Under the pieces are notes generated by a model. The model was not told the DNA's origin and ran no database searches. It saw only the letters and a program-made list of their open reading frames with translations. The translations under genes and the position numbers were made by a program. A stretch of 64,000 bases of DNA, taken from contig CABVDH010000004.1 of assembly GCA_902497065.1 (NCBI GenBank), positions 1-64,000 on the forward strand, written 5' to 3'. Origin of the DNA: an uncultured Collinsella sp. Lineage in GTDB: Bacteria; Actinomycetota; Coriobacteriia; Coriobacteriales; Coriobacteriaceae. Positions 1 to 7,835 of the stretch are shown in pieces. Position 1 is the stretch's first letter, and each line of letters opens with the position of its first letter.

Positions 1-524
1 ATTCCGCCCGCCTGCGCACCGAGATCTCCAAGAAGGTCGGCGTGAGCCCCAAGTCCATCGACGCCTACATGATCGGCGAGCACGGCTTTAGCCAGCTTGC
101 CGCCTTTAAGGCCGCGACCATCGCCGGCAAGAGCCTCACCGAGCTTCAGGCCGAGAACCCCGACAAGTACGCCTTTGACCACATGGAGGTCGAGGAGCTC
201 GCGCGTAAGGGCGGCTATGTGACCTACGCTGGCAAGCAGTGCACCGAGTACGCCGTCGCCAACTCCGCCGCGCGCGTCTGCGCCGCCGTGCTGCACAACG
301 AGCACGCCGTGCTTTCCGCCTCCACGCTTATGACCGGCCAGTATGGCGAGGAGGGCATCTTTACCTCCCTGCCGTGCGTGATCGGCGCCGAGGGCGTCGA
401 GGAGGTCTACACGCTGGACCTGTCCGAGCACGAGCTCGAGGGCTTCCACAAGAGCTGCCAGCACATCCGCGACAACATCGCCCAGCTCGACTGGTGGGAT
501 GCCGAGGCCTACGACGCCAAGTAG
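1..524 (+). CDS. ldh: L-lactate dehydrogenase, C-terminal part (5' end outside window)
   Basis: C-terminal 173 residues of a lactate/malate dehydrogenase-fold enzyme, most like L-lactate dehydrogenase, which reduces pyruvate to L-lactate with NADH in the cytoplasm and so re-oxidises NADH in fermentation. The frame is open from base 3, so the Rossmann NAD-binding half lies before the window. The motif IGEHG holds the catalytic proton-relay histidine of the family, and the tail pattern (TSLPCVIGAEGVEEV, then a helical end) is typical. The family is usually 310-330 residues, so about half is present. The stop is followed by a strong terminator. The split between lactate and malate dehydrogenase rests on residues not in view, so the substrate is a family-level call. 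Confidence 0.87.
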   Translation, partial: SARLRTEISKKVGVSPKSIDAYMIGEHGFSQLAAFKAATIAGKSLTELQAENPDKYAFDHMEVEELARKGGYVTYAGKQCTEYAVANSAARVCAAVLHNEHAVLSASTLMTGQYGEEGIFTSLPCVIGAEGVEEVYTLDLSEHELEGFHKSCQHIRDNIAQLDWWDAEAYDAK

Positions 525-567
525 TCCGCTGGCTGCCGCAACCTTGCGAATCTAAACGCGATACTAA

Positions 568-607
568 GCGGGCCGCGCCGGAAACCCACCGGCGCGGCCC
601 GCTTTTT
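568..607 (+). terminator. Rho-independent terminator after ldh
   Basis: Stem of 14 bp (568-581 with 589-602), loop AAACCCA, followed by TTTTT on the plus strand. It lies 44 bases after the ldh stop. The U-tract is only on the plus side, so it serves ldh rather than the convergent gene. Confidence 0.9.
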
Positions 608-655
608 ACACACGCTGTTCGCTTGCGAATCGAAGGTGAATGCTTTTCCCGTTAC

Positions 656-1624
656 CTAGTACTGCTCGATGCCCATGTAGCGACGAACCTCGGGGCTGTG
701 GTCAAACACCTTGCCGCGTGCGGCGCGCAGCTCGCAGCTCATGTTGTAGAAGAAGATCGGCTCCAGGTACGAACGCACGCTGGCAGGCACCTCGCCCACG
801 CCGTACTCGAGTGCGTCGAGCACCATGATCGTGTCGGTGTGCGTGTTGAGGAACGCCAGCGCGCGCTCCTCCATGGGGCGGCACTCACCCGATCCGAGCT
901 GCACAAAGTAGAACACGCCGGGCTCGGTGGCCTCAAACGGGCCGTGGAAATACTCGCCGGAGTGGATATAGCAGCAGTGCTGCCACTGCATCTCCATGAG
1001 CGAGCAGATGGCCATGGCGTAGGTCTGGCTAAAGTTGGGGCCGGAACCCAGGATATAGAAGAACTCGTGCTGCTGGCAGAGCTCGGCAAAGCGATCACCC
1101 AGCTCGGCGTTGACCTTCTCGCGAGCAGCGGGCAGCAGCGCATCCATCTGCTTAAGACCGGCGTACATGTCGGCAAGCGCCTCGTAACCCTCCTGCTGGT
1201 CGAGCAGCTCGGCGGCGATCAGAGCGCCGATGCCCTGCGGTACCTCGGCCTGCGGCACGCCTTCACCCCACGGATAGACCCAGGTGGTCCACTTGCCGTT
1301 ATCAATCTTGGAGCCCTCGCAGTCGGTGAGGGCGACGACCTCGGCGCCGGCAGCCAACGCCATCTCGCAGCCGTCGACGACCTCCTGCGTGTTACCGCTG
1401 TGGCTGCAGGCAACGACGAGCGACTTCTCGCCAAGACTCTTGGGAGCCATCAGGCAAAACTCGCGCGCCGTGTAGACCGTCGAGGCAAACGTGGTGGCCT
1501 CGCGCTTGAGCAGTTCGTTAGCCGGCATGAGGTCGATCATCGAACCGCCGCAGGCAATCCAAAAGACGTTCTCGACCTTGCCCTTGCGCTCGATAATTTC
1601 CTGAATCAGATCACGTGCGTTCAT
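656..1624 (-). CDS. SIS-domain sugar isomerase/deglycase (FrlB-like), paralogue 1
   Basis: Protein of 322 residues with two SIS (sugar isomerase) lobes, related to the fructosamine-6-phosphate deglycase FrlB and the isomerase half of GlmS. The family acts on phosphorylated amino-sugars or Amadori adducts in the cytoplasm. The first lobe has the phospho-sugar loop ACGGSM and CSHSGNTQE; the second has GSGPNFSQ and GEYFHGPFE, the latter shared by all three SIS paralogues in the window. The ATG is 7 bases after AAGGAGG. The GntR regulator 1769-2524 lies just upstream with a putative operator between them, so it is the likely regulator. The substrate cannot be read from sequence; glucoselysine- or fructoselysine-type phosphates and glucosamine-6-phosphate analogues are the main options. 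Confidence 0.8.
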   Translation of the reverse strand: MNARDLIQEIIERKGKVENVFWIACGGSMIDLMPANELLKREATTFASTVYTAREFCLMAPKSLGEKSLVVACSHSGNTQEVVDGCEMALAAGAEVVALTDCEGSKIDNGKWTTWVYPWGEGVPQAEVPQGIGALIAAELLDQQEGYEALADMYAGLKQMDALLPAAREKVNAELGDRFAELCQQHEFFYILGSGPNFSQTYAMAICSLMEMQWQHCCYIHSGEYFHGPFEATEPGVFYFVQLGSGECRPMEERALAFLNTHTDTIMVLDALEYGVGEVPASVRSYLEPIFFYNMSCELRAARGKVFDHSPEVRRYMGIEQY

Positions 1625-1682
1625 GCTGATGTTCCTCCTTGTGTGGCGGCTTTTGGCGACGGCTGCTCGTACCTGCTGTCAT

Positions 1683-1760
1683 TCTATGTTGTTCTATATA
1701 TACCACGCAAGCAGCCACGGTGGAAGCCATTGCGACAAATTTGTTCCATGTTGTTCTATC
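1683..1760. promoter_or_regulatory. Putative GntR operator: direct repeat upstream of SIS paralogue 1
   Basis: The string ATGTTGTTCTAT occurs twice, at 1686-1697 and 1748-1759, between the gntR stop and the SIS start. The first copy is part of the longer repeat TTCTATGTTGTTCTATA. Two copies 62 bases apart in a short promoter region fit a transcription-factor site; assignment to the adjacent GntR protein is inference. Confidence 0.35.
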
Positions 1761-1768
1761 TGTGGACG

Positions 1769-2524
1769 TTAGATGTCGAACACGTAGCGCGAGCCCACGA
1801 TCTTTTGGCGTCCGAGCAGCAAGGGCCGCTCGTCCTCATCGGTAAAGTACGCCTCCATATAAAACAGCGGCTCGCCGACCGGCACCTCCAGCAGTGAGGC
1901 CGCCTGAACATCGGCAAGCGCAATCTCCACGGTACAAGGGTCGGACTTGAGCGGCGCGCGGCCCGAATGCTCGGCAACGAGTGCAAAGATGGAATTGTCC
2001 GTGAGGTCCTTGTCGGCAAGCGTCTGCAGGTAGGGATGGTCGGCCAGCACAAAGGCGTTGTTCTCGAGCATGACGGGGATGCCGTCGGCCGTGCGCACGC
2101 GCTCGACCACGATAAGCTCGCAGCCGGGCTCTACGCCAAAGAACGCCGCGTCCTCGCGCGTCGCCGCAACCACCGTGCGCGATACCAGGCGCGCACCCGG
2201 CACCATGTCGTTGGCAGCGCAACCCTCGGAAAAGCTCTGAACATCACCCTTCTGGACAATCTTGCGCTTGAGCTTGGGCGCGCACACGAACGTGCCCCTC
2301 CCCTGCTGGCGGTTGAGATACCCCGCGCGCGACAGCTCCTCGATGGCGCGGCGCACGGTGATGCGTCCCACGCCGTAGTACTTCGCGAGCTCCATCTCGG
2401 AAGGAATGCGCGAGCCGGATGCGTACACGCCACGCGCGATCTCGCCCTTTAGGTCGTCCATAACCTGCTGGTACAGCGGCACAGCGGACACCTCAGTGCG
2501 CTCGGTTTTATCATCGGATGCCAT
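1769..2524 (-). CDS. GntR family regulator with UTRA ligand domain, paralogue 1
   Basis: Transcription factor of 251 residues. The N-terminal winged helix-turn-helix (about residues 14-80, with PLYQQVMDDLKGEI and RIPSEMELAKYYGVGRITVRRAIEEL) is the GntR/HutC class. The C-terminal UTRA domain (about 95-245) binds sugar-phosphate-like effectors in this subfamily. It ends 144 bases upstream of the SIS gene at 656-1624, the likely target. Its ATG lies only 2 bases after the recQ stop, so it is probably also made from the recQ transcript. Two other GntR/UTRA genes are in the window (4746-5465 and 14480-15202); this one is closest to the 4746 gene in its DNA-binding region. Confidence 0.9.
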   Translation of the reverse strand: MASDDKTERTEVSAVPLYQQVMDDLKGEIARGVYASGSRIPSEMELAKYYGVGRITVRRAIEELSRAGYLNRQQGRGTFVCAPKLKRKIVQKGDVQSFSEGCAANDMVPGARLVSRTVVAATREDAAFFGVEPGCELIVVERVRTADGIPVMLENNAFVLADHPYLQTLADKDLTDNSIFALVAEHSGRAPLKSDPCTVEIALADVQAASLLEVPVGEPLFYMEAYFTDEDERPLLLGRQKIVGSRYVFDI

Positions 2525-2526
2525 CG

Positions 2527-4509
2527 TTATGCTCCATTCCGTGCATGCTCGGACTCAAACTCTTCAATCGCCGCCATAAACTGCTCGCCAAAGGCGTCGG
2601 CCTTTTTCTCGCCGATGCCGTTGACCTGGATAAGCTCGTCGCGCGTCTGTGGGCGTAGGCGGCACAGGCCGCGCAGGGCCTTGTCGGAAAAGACCATGTA
2701 CGGCGCCATCTCCAGCTCCGTCGAGATCTCCTTGCGGAGGGCACGCAGGCGCTCGAACAGCTCGGCATCGTCGCCAACACGCGGGCGCTGATCCAGCTCG
2801 GCCTCCTCGCGCAGCAGATCGACGGCGCGGCGGGCGCGGGCCGAGGCCTTGCGCTTGGACGCACGACGCTTAACGGTAAAGGCGAACGCCTCATCCTCGA
2901 CCTCGACGGCACGCGGACCCAGCCCCACGACCGGGTACTGCCCCTGCGAGGTGGCCAGATAACCGCGGCCGCACAGCTGGCCGATGATGTCCTTGATGCG
3001 CCCGACCGATTCGCTCGACAGCTCGCCGTAGCCGCGGTCCTCGTCCAGATGCATCTGGCGAATGCGCTCGGTGTTGCCGCCGTGGAGCACGTCGGCGATC
3101 AGCGACTTGCCAAAGCGCATGGGTCGCGCGGCCACGTAGCGCACGGCGGCGCGGGCCATATCGGTGACGTCCTCGACCTCGAACTGCGTGAGGCAGTTGC
3201 TGCAGTTGCCGCAGCCCTCGGCGTCATCCGTGGCGGTGGCGCCCGCACCAGCCGCAGCAGCATGCTCGGCCGCGGCCTCGTCGCCAAAGTAGCGCAGCAT
3301 GTATTCGCGCAGGCAGCCGGTAGTATTGCAGTAGCCCTCCATCTGGCTGAGCAGGCGGTAGCGGTTCTGGAGCGCCCATGCGCGCTGCTCGTCGTCGAGC
3401 GCCTCATCGGCAGCATCGCCGCGGTCGATCAGAAAGCGACGCATGCGAAAATCGTTGCCGTTCCACAGCAGGTGGCAGCTGGCCGGGTCGCCATCGCGGC
3501 CGGCTCGACCCGCCTCCTGGTAGTAGGCCTCGATGCTCTCGGGCACGTTGTTGTGGATCACGTAGCGCACGTTGGGCTTGTCGATGCCCATACCAAAGGC
3601 GTTGGTGGCAACCATCACCTGGATATCGTCGTCGATAAAGGCGCGCTGGCTTTGCCGGCGGGCGTCGTTGCCCATGCCGGCATGGTAGCGGCCAACGCGA
3701 ATGCCGCTGGGGCCCAGTGCCTCGGCAAGCTCGCCTGCCAGCGCATCGACCGTCTTGCGGGTCGAGCAATACACGATGCCGCTCTCGCTCGAATGCGCGA
3801 TCACGTAGTCACGCACCCACGCGGCCTTGGCCTTGTCGCCCATCTCCTCGCAGCCAAAGTAGAGGTTCTTGCGATCGAAGCCCGTCACCACCGTCGCGGG
3901 GTTTTGCAGGCCGAGCATCTGCTGAATATCCGCGCGCACGCGCTCGGTCGCCGTAGCGGTAAACGCCGCCACGATGGGGCGCTGCGGCAGGGAATCGATG
4001 AACTCACGAATCTGCAGATAGGCGGGGCGGAAATCCTGGCCCCATTGGCTCACGCAGTGGGCCTCGTCAATGGCCACGAGCGGCACGCCAATGCCGCCGT
4101 CCGCCGCGGCCTCCCGCGCAAAGGCCAAAAAACGCGGCTCGAGCAAGCGCTCGGGCGCCACGTACATAAGCTGGTAGCGGCCCTCGCGCGCCCGCTTGAG
4201 CACGGTGTTTTGCTGGGCCGGAGTAAGGCTGGAGTTGAGATAGCTGGGTCGCGCACCCGCCGCGAGCAACGCACGGGTCTGGTCCTCCATAAGCGACAGC
4301 AGCGGACTCACCACAAAGGTGATGCCGGGCAGCATGAGCGCGGGCACCTGGTAGCAAATGGACTTGCCGGCGCCCGTGGGCATAACACCCAGCGCATCAC
4401 GACCGGCAAGGATCGCATCGACCATGCGGTCCTGTCCCGGGCGAAACGAGGTGTAGCCAAAATAGGCGCCGAGCGTGTCGAGCGCCATCTGCTGCATGCT
4501 ATCGGTCAT
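2527..4509 (-). CDS. recQ: ATP-dependent DNA helicase RecQ
   Basis: Helicase of 660 residues that unwinds DNA 3' to 5' during recombination and fork repair. Walker A is PTGAGKS (about residue 44) and the Walker B/DEAH box is IDEAHC. Helicase motif VI is QEAGRAGRDG. The RecQ-Ct zinc site is visible as CNTTGC plus CGNCSNC, followed by a winged-helix RQC region. A C-terminal HRDC domain contains ELIQVNGIGEKKADAFG. There is a long Ala/Gly-rich insertion (about 398-412) between the zinc cysteines. The length suits a full RecQ. ATG follows AGGAAACC. It is directly followed by a GntR gene (2-base gap), which has no functional link that I know of. Confidence 0.95.
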   Translation of the reverse strand: MTDSMQQMALDTLGAYFGYTSFRPGQDRMVDAILAGRDALGVMPTGAGKSICYQVPALMLPGITFVVSPLLSLMEDQTRALLAAGARPSYLNSSLTPAQQNTVLKRAREGRYQLMYVAPERLLEPRFLAFAREAAADGGIGVPLVAIDEAHCVSQWGQDFRPAYLQIREFIDSLPQRPIVAAFTATATERVRADIQQMLGLQNPATVVTGFDRKNLYFGCEEMGDKAKAAWVRDYVIAHSSESGIVYCSTRKTVDALAGELAEALGPSGIRVGRYHAGMGNDARRQSQRAFIDDDIQVMVATNAFGMGIDKPNVRYVIHNNVPESIEAYYQEAGRAGRDGDPASCHLLWNGNDFRMRRFLIDRGDAADEALDDEQRAWALQNRYRLLSQMEGYCNTTGCLREYMLRYFGDEAAAEHAAAAGAGATATDDAEGCGNCSNCLTQFEVEDVTDMARAAVRYVAARPMRFGKSLIADVLHGGNTERIRQMHLDEDRGYGELSSESVGRIKDIIGQLCGRGYLATSQGQYPVVGLGPRAVEVEDEAFAFTVKRRASKRKASARARRAVDLLREEAELDQRPRVGDDAELFERLRALRKEISTELEMAPYMVFSDKALRGLCRLRPQTRDELIQVNGIGEKKADAFGEQFMAAIEEFESEHARNGA

Positions 4510-4584
4510 GGTTTCCTAACGTTCAAGTCATCTGCCGCCGATTATACGCCGCCACGCGGACAGCAGCACACGGCCGCCGCTCAG

Positions 4585-4740
4585 ACTAGTCGTTTAAGAA
4601 CGCCCCCAACGGCTAAGGAGTGTCCCCAGGTGCCGGCAGAAAAGGAACGTCCCCAAGTGCCGGCCCGGCAACGCCGATGTTTTGCCGCTCTGGCGGGCTT
4701 GCAGCATCGAGCCGTTGCGCGGTTTGGAAAACCGCGCAAC
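4585..4740. repeat. Cluster of short GTCCC-type intergenic repeats and hairpins
   Basis: Three repeat types sit together 3' of the GntR gene 4746. At 4585-4615 is a degenerate copy of the CTAGTCATT...AATGACTAG palindrome that is intact at 43637 and 50842. At 4619-4663 is a tandem GTGTCCCC(A)GGTGCCGGC / CGTCCCCAAGTGCCGGC unit that recurs at 56537 and 63283. At 4714-4740 is a 12-bp perfect hairpin (GTTGCGCGGTTT / AAACCGCGCAAC) that abuts the stop codon; a similar hairpin (13257-13284) abuts the stop of the SIS gene at 13283. No U-tract follows on either strand. Confidence 0.7.
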
Positions 4741-4745
4741 TAGAG

Positions 4746-5465
4746 CTACATGACCATAACGTAGCGCGATCCCACGTAGTACTGCTTACCCATCAGGACC
4801 GGCTCGCCATTGGGGCCCGTGAAGCCGGCACGCAGGTTGAGCAGCGGATCGTGCGGAGCAATGCCCAGCTCGGCCGCCTGCTCGGTATTGGCACGAACGG
4901 CCTCGACCGTGCGGTAGCCAACCGAGACAATCGGCGTTCCGCCAACACGCTCGACCTCGGCAAAAATCGACTTGTCCTCAAGATCGGCCGTCAACAGCTC
5001 ACGGTAGGCGTCAAACGGCACAAAGATGTTCTCCTCAAAGATGGGCTCGCCGTCGGCCGTACGCACGCGCTTGATATGCAACAGCAGCGCATCCTTCTGC
5101 AGGCCAAAGAACTCCATCTCGTTTTGGCGCGCCGGAACGATCTGGCGATCGATCACGTGCGCACCGGCCTTCATGCCGTTGCCGGCACACAGCGCGGTAA
5201 ACGTCTGCAGCGTCGAAGCGTGGAACTGGCGGTTGATGTGCGGCGTGGAGACAAAGGTGCCACGGCCCTGCTGCTTAACCAGGTAGCCATCGGAGCACAG
5301 CTCCTCGACGGCGCGGCGCACCGTAATGCGGCTCACGTCGTACTGCTCGGCTAGCTCAAGCTCGGACGGAATACGCTCCTTGGGTGCATAAACACCTTTC
5401 TCGATCGCATCCTTAATTTCGTCGTAAATCTGCTGGTAAAGCGGTGCATTTTTGGGTGCAGGCAT
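4746..5465 (-). CDS. GntR family regulator with UTRA domain, paralogue 2
   Basis: Regulator of 239 residues with an N-terminal GntR winged helix (PLYQQIYDEIKDAIEKG, then RIPSELELAEQYDVSRITVRRAVEEL, residues 9-70) and a C-terminal UTRA effector domain. HutC/FrlR-type proteins of this build repress sugar or amino-sugar operons until a phosphorylated effector binds. No target gene is next to it: it lies between recQ and yitT. Its own promoter region carries TATAACGTCTA (5508-5518), also seen upstream of the PTS operon and the EamA transporter, so those are candidate targets (inference). The ATG has only a weak ribosome site (AAGAGTGATTAGAT), but no better start is present. Confidence 0.9.
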   Translation of the reverse strand: MPAPKNAPLYQQIYDEIKDAIEKGVYAPKERIPSELELAEQYDVSRITVRRAVEELCSDGYLVKQQGRGTFVSTPHINRQFHASTLQTFTALCAGNGMKAGAHVIDRQIVPARQNEMEFFGLQKDALLLHIKRVRTADGEPIFEENIFVPFDAYRELLTADLEDKSIFAEVERVGGTPIVSVGYRTVEAVRANTEQAAELGIAPHDPLLNLRAGFTGPNGEPVLMGKQYYVGSRYVMVM

Positions 5466-5507
5466 ATCTAATCACTCTTATCGAAATATCGAAATAACTA
5501 ATACGTA

Positions 5508-5518
5508 TATAACGTCTA
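5508..5518. promoter_or_regulatory. Candidate shared operator motif TATAACGTCTA
   Basis: The motif TATAACG(T/A)CT occurs 43 bases upstream of this GntR gene, at 11648-11657 upstream of the PTS IIAB gene, and in reverse at 12932-12941 upstream of the EamA transporter. It was found by eye; significance is untested. Confidence 0.3.
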
Positions 5519-5557
5519 GTTTCATATTACCTCATAATGATAAAACGATACACCCTC

Positions 5558-5590
5558 CCTACCAAAAAGCGACAGCTTCATTTTGGTAGG
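5558..5590. repeat. 33-bp palindromic intergenic repeat, copy 1
   Basis: Arms CCTACCAAAA (5558-5567) and TTTTGGTAGG (5581-5590) enclose a 13-base loop. The same 33-bp unit with the same following TTTTATCTGGG occurs at 7692-7724, and inverted at 15203-15235. In the other copies the loop contains GGGACAGG. Confidence 0.75.
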
Positions 5591-5684
5591 TTTTATCTGG
5601 GCAAACGAGAGCCTCTCGAAAGCAACGGGGCTTTCGGGGGGCTCGTTCGGATGGGTTGCGCAGGACCGGCAAAATGCCAATACC

Positions 5685-6692
5685 CTACTTGCCGTCGTCC
5701 TGCTGCAGGCTGTCCTGTTCGCTGAGGCGCGCCTGCCTGCTGGCCATGCGTGCGGGCTTGTCGGGATCGGGAACGGCCGTGGGCATGGGCTCGTCGACAT
5801 GACCACCCCACCAGCCGCCCACAAAGTTGAGCGTGTGGAACACATTGATCACGGCGCCGGGATCAACGTCGCACACCAGCTTGATAATGTCCTGGCTCTC
5901 GTAGGTCGAGACAACGGTGTTCAGCAGGTACATCTTTTCGCGGCTATATCCGCCGACGACCTCGGCGCAGCTAATGCCGTGCTGAAAATGGTTTACGTAG
6001 GCAGTCATGACCTCGTCTGCCTTACGCGTCGTGATCTGCAGCGTCACGCGATCGTAGCGACGATAGAAACTGTCGATGGTCTTGGTCGAAATAAACTGGA
6101 ACACGATGGAATACGCCGCCTTGTCCCAGCCAAACATAAAGCCAAAGATCGCCAGGATAAAGCAGTTGAAACCAAAGATGACGCCCCAGATGGTCTTGCC
6201 CGTGTGGTTGGAAACCCACAGCGCGATAAAGTCGGTGCCGCCGGTGGATGCGCCGGATTTAAGTGCGATGGCAGCGCCCAGACCCGAGACCACGCCGCCA
6301 AAAATGATGAGCATGATCTTGTCGCCCAAAAATGGAGCGAAGTGAAAGACGTTGAGGAACAGCGACGAGAGCACGACCTGCATCATCGAGAAGATGACGA
6401 AGCGCTTGCTAATGCCGCTCCAGCATAGGAGCGCCACGGGGATGTTGAGCGCGAGCATACCGAGCGAAATGTCGATGTGAACGCCACCCAGCGAGGTAAC
6501 GCGATCGAGCAGGACCGCAACGCCGGTGAGGCCGCTCGGAAGCAGGTCGGCGGGCTGAATGAACGCCTGGATCAGGAATGTCTGGAGAACGGCGGAAATC
6601 GTGACCGCCACGGCAGTAATGGCGCGGCGGACGATGGTGAGGCGGCCGAGTACGAGCACTCGGTCCGTGAGCTGATCGATGGCGTTCGCCAC
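5685..6692 (-). CDS. YitT family membrane protein (DUF161/DUF2179)
   Basis: Protein of 335 residues of the YitT family: an N-terminal membrane domain with five or six hydrophobic helices (about residues 25-215) and a C-terminal cytoplasmic DUF2179 domain (about 225-305, with MYLLNTVVSTYES). The family is very common in Firmicutes and Coriobacteriia and has no firmly established substrate. The chosen start is GTG at 6692, five bases after AAAGGAG; a TTG seven codons upstream would overlap that ribosome site. A Pro/Asp-rich tail of about 30 residues follows the DUF2179 domain. No co-directional neighbour is close enough for an operon. Confidence 0.88.
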   Translation of the reverse strand: MANAIDQLTDRVLVLGRLTIVRRAITAVAVTISAVLQTFLIQAFIQPADLLPSGLTGVAVLLDRVTSLGGVHIDISLGMLALNIPVALLCWSGISKRFVIFSMMQVVLSSLFLNVFHFAPFLGDKIMLIIFGGVVSGLGAAIALKSGASTGGTDFIALWVSNHTGKTIWGVIFGFNCFILAIFGFMFGWDKAAYSIVFQFISTKTIDSFYRRYDRVTLQITTRKADEVMTAYVNHFQHGISCAEVVGGYSREKMYLLNTVVSTYESQDIIKLVCDVDPGAVINVFHTLNFVGGWWGGHVDEPMPTAVPDPDKPARMASRQARLSEQDSLQQDDGK

Positions 6693-6830
6693 GCAGGCTC
6701 CTTTCGAAGGCAAATCTGATTGTGAGGCATGCCGGCGATTGTAGCACGGAGCATGCGGGGGCGCTTCAATTCACCCTCCCTCGACAACCAAAGCGGGACC
6801 AGCAACCCCACGACCAAAGGCCCAAATAAC

Positions 6831-6949
6831 AAGTGAGTAGACTTTACGCGACCTGCAGAGCACACCCAAAACCGCCACCCCTGTGACCTGCGGTTTTACT
6901 AGAGCAGATGCGCTTTGTGCTCGTCTTGCACCAAAAAGTCTACTCACTT
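6831..6949. repeat. Nested inverted-repeat element (cruciform-like), 119 bp
   Basis: Outer arms AAGTGAGTAGACTTT (6831-6845) and AAAGTCTACTCACTT (6935-6949) are a perfect 15-bp inverted repeat. Inside, GAGCACA / TGTGCTC and AAAACCGC / GCGGTTTT pair in the same nested order, so the whole element can fold as one long interrupted hairpin. It is the only recognisable content of the 354-base gap between yitT and the HAD phosphatase. It could be a non-autonomous mobile element (MITE-like), a structured RNA, or a transcription-end element; no U-tract follows. Confidence 0.6.
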
Positions 6950-7046
6950 AGTCCGAATCGAAGCCAAACGGATCCAAATAGATGACAAATTAAGCCAATC
7001 CGCAGCAAAAGACGCGTGAATCAGTGCTTCTCGCGGCGGATTGACG

Positions 7047-7676
7047 CTACAAAGCGGCCAAAATGTCGGTCAGATTATCGATAACGGCATCGGCTCGCGA
7101 TTGATCGAGGTTGACGCCCTCGTTCGGACGCAGTGCCAGGACGCGGGCGCCGGAGCGCTTGCCGGCCTCGATGCCCAAAGGCGAGTCCTCGATAACCAGG
7201 CACTCGGCAGGCTCTACACCCAGCGCCTCCATGGCACGCAGGTAGATCTCGGGGTCGGGCTTAAACGCACTGCACTCGTGACCGCTGATGGTGTAGTCCA
7301 GCACGTCGGCGATACCGGCAATCTCCACCAGCTCGTCGATCAACTCGCGATAGGACGAGCTCGCGATGGCGCACTTCACGCCGTGCTCGTGTAGCTCACG
7401 CATCACCGGCTCCGTCTGCTCGTTGAGAAGCTCGGAATACGGAACGGGATGGTCCGGGCTGTAGACCTGCTTGTACTCCACGCGCAGGCGCTCGCGCAGC
7501 TCAACATCGTCGGGCACCAGCGCCTCCCAAATGGCAGGCTCGTTAGACCCCGAAAGATCGGGGATCTCGTCAAAGTGAAACCCCTTCTCTTCCATAAACG
7601 CCACGCGGCGACGGTTGTAGAACCACTCGGTATCGACCAGCACGCCGTCCATATCAAACAGCACTGCCTTGATCAT
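7047..7676 (-). CDS. HAD-superfamily sugar phosphatase / beta-phosphoglucomutase-like
   Basis: Protein of 209 residues of HAD subfamily IA. Motif I is LFDMDGVLVDTEW (nucleophile and general acid Asp), motif II is the Ser in IASSS, and KPDPEIYLRAME supplies the Lys. Motif III is VIEDSPLGIEAGKRSG. A helical cap lies between residues 15 and 85. Relatives hydrolyse sugar phosphates or isomerise beta-glucose-1-phosphate. The start at 7676 (ATGATC) is 8 bases after GGAGG; an ATG two codons upstream is too close to that site. It stands alone between two minus-strand units, with the terminator of the SIS/PTS operon just upstream. The exact substrate is unknown. Confidence 0.85.
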   Translation of the reverse strand: MIKAVLFDMDGVLVDTEWFYNRRRVAFMEEKGFHFDEIPDLSGSNEPAIWEALVPDDVELRERLRVEYKQVYSPDHPVPYSELLNEQTEPVMRELHEHGVKCAIASSSYRELIDELVEIAGIADVLDYTISGHECSAFKPDPEIYLRAMEALGVEPAECLVIEDSPLGIEAGKRSGARVLALRPNEGVNLDQSRADAVIDNLTDILAAL

Positions 7677-7691
7677 ACGCATCTCCTCCCA

Positions 7692-7724
7692 CCTGCCAAA
7701 AAGGGACAGGTTTATTTTGGTAGG
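7692..7724. repeat. 33-bp palindromic intergenic repeat, copy 2
   Basis: Arms CCTGCCAAAA and TTTTGGTAGG, loop AGGGACAGGTTTA, then TTTTATCTGGG as in copy 1 (5558). It lies 16 bases upstream of the HAD gene start, so it is within that gene's promoter or leader region. Confidence 0.75.
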
Positions 7725-7769
7725 TTTTATCTGGGATTTGCGACGCGACAGACACGCCCTCCCCAGAGC

Positions 7770-7803
7770 AAAAAAGGGGACGGGGCGCAAACCCCATCCC
7801 CTC
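7770..7803 (-). terminator. Rho-independent terminator of the PTS/SIS operon
   Basis: Read on the minus strand: GGGGATGGGG, loop TTTGCG, CCCCGTCCCC, then TTTTTT. It lies 32 bases after the stop of the SIS gene 7836-8819. Confidence 0.88.
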
Positions 7804-7835
7804 TCAATCAACCCGTAAGGTCTACTTACTTGTGA

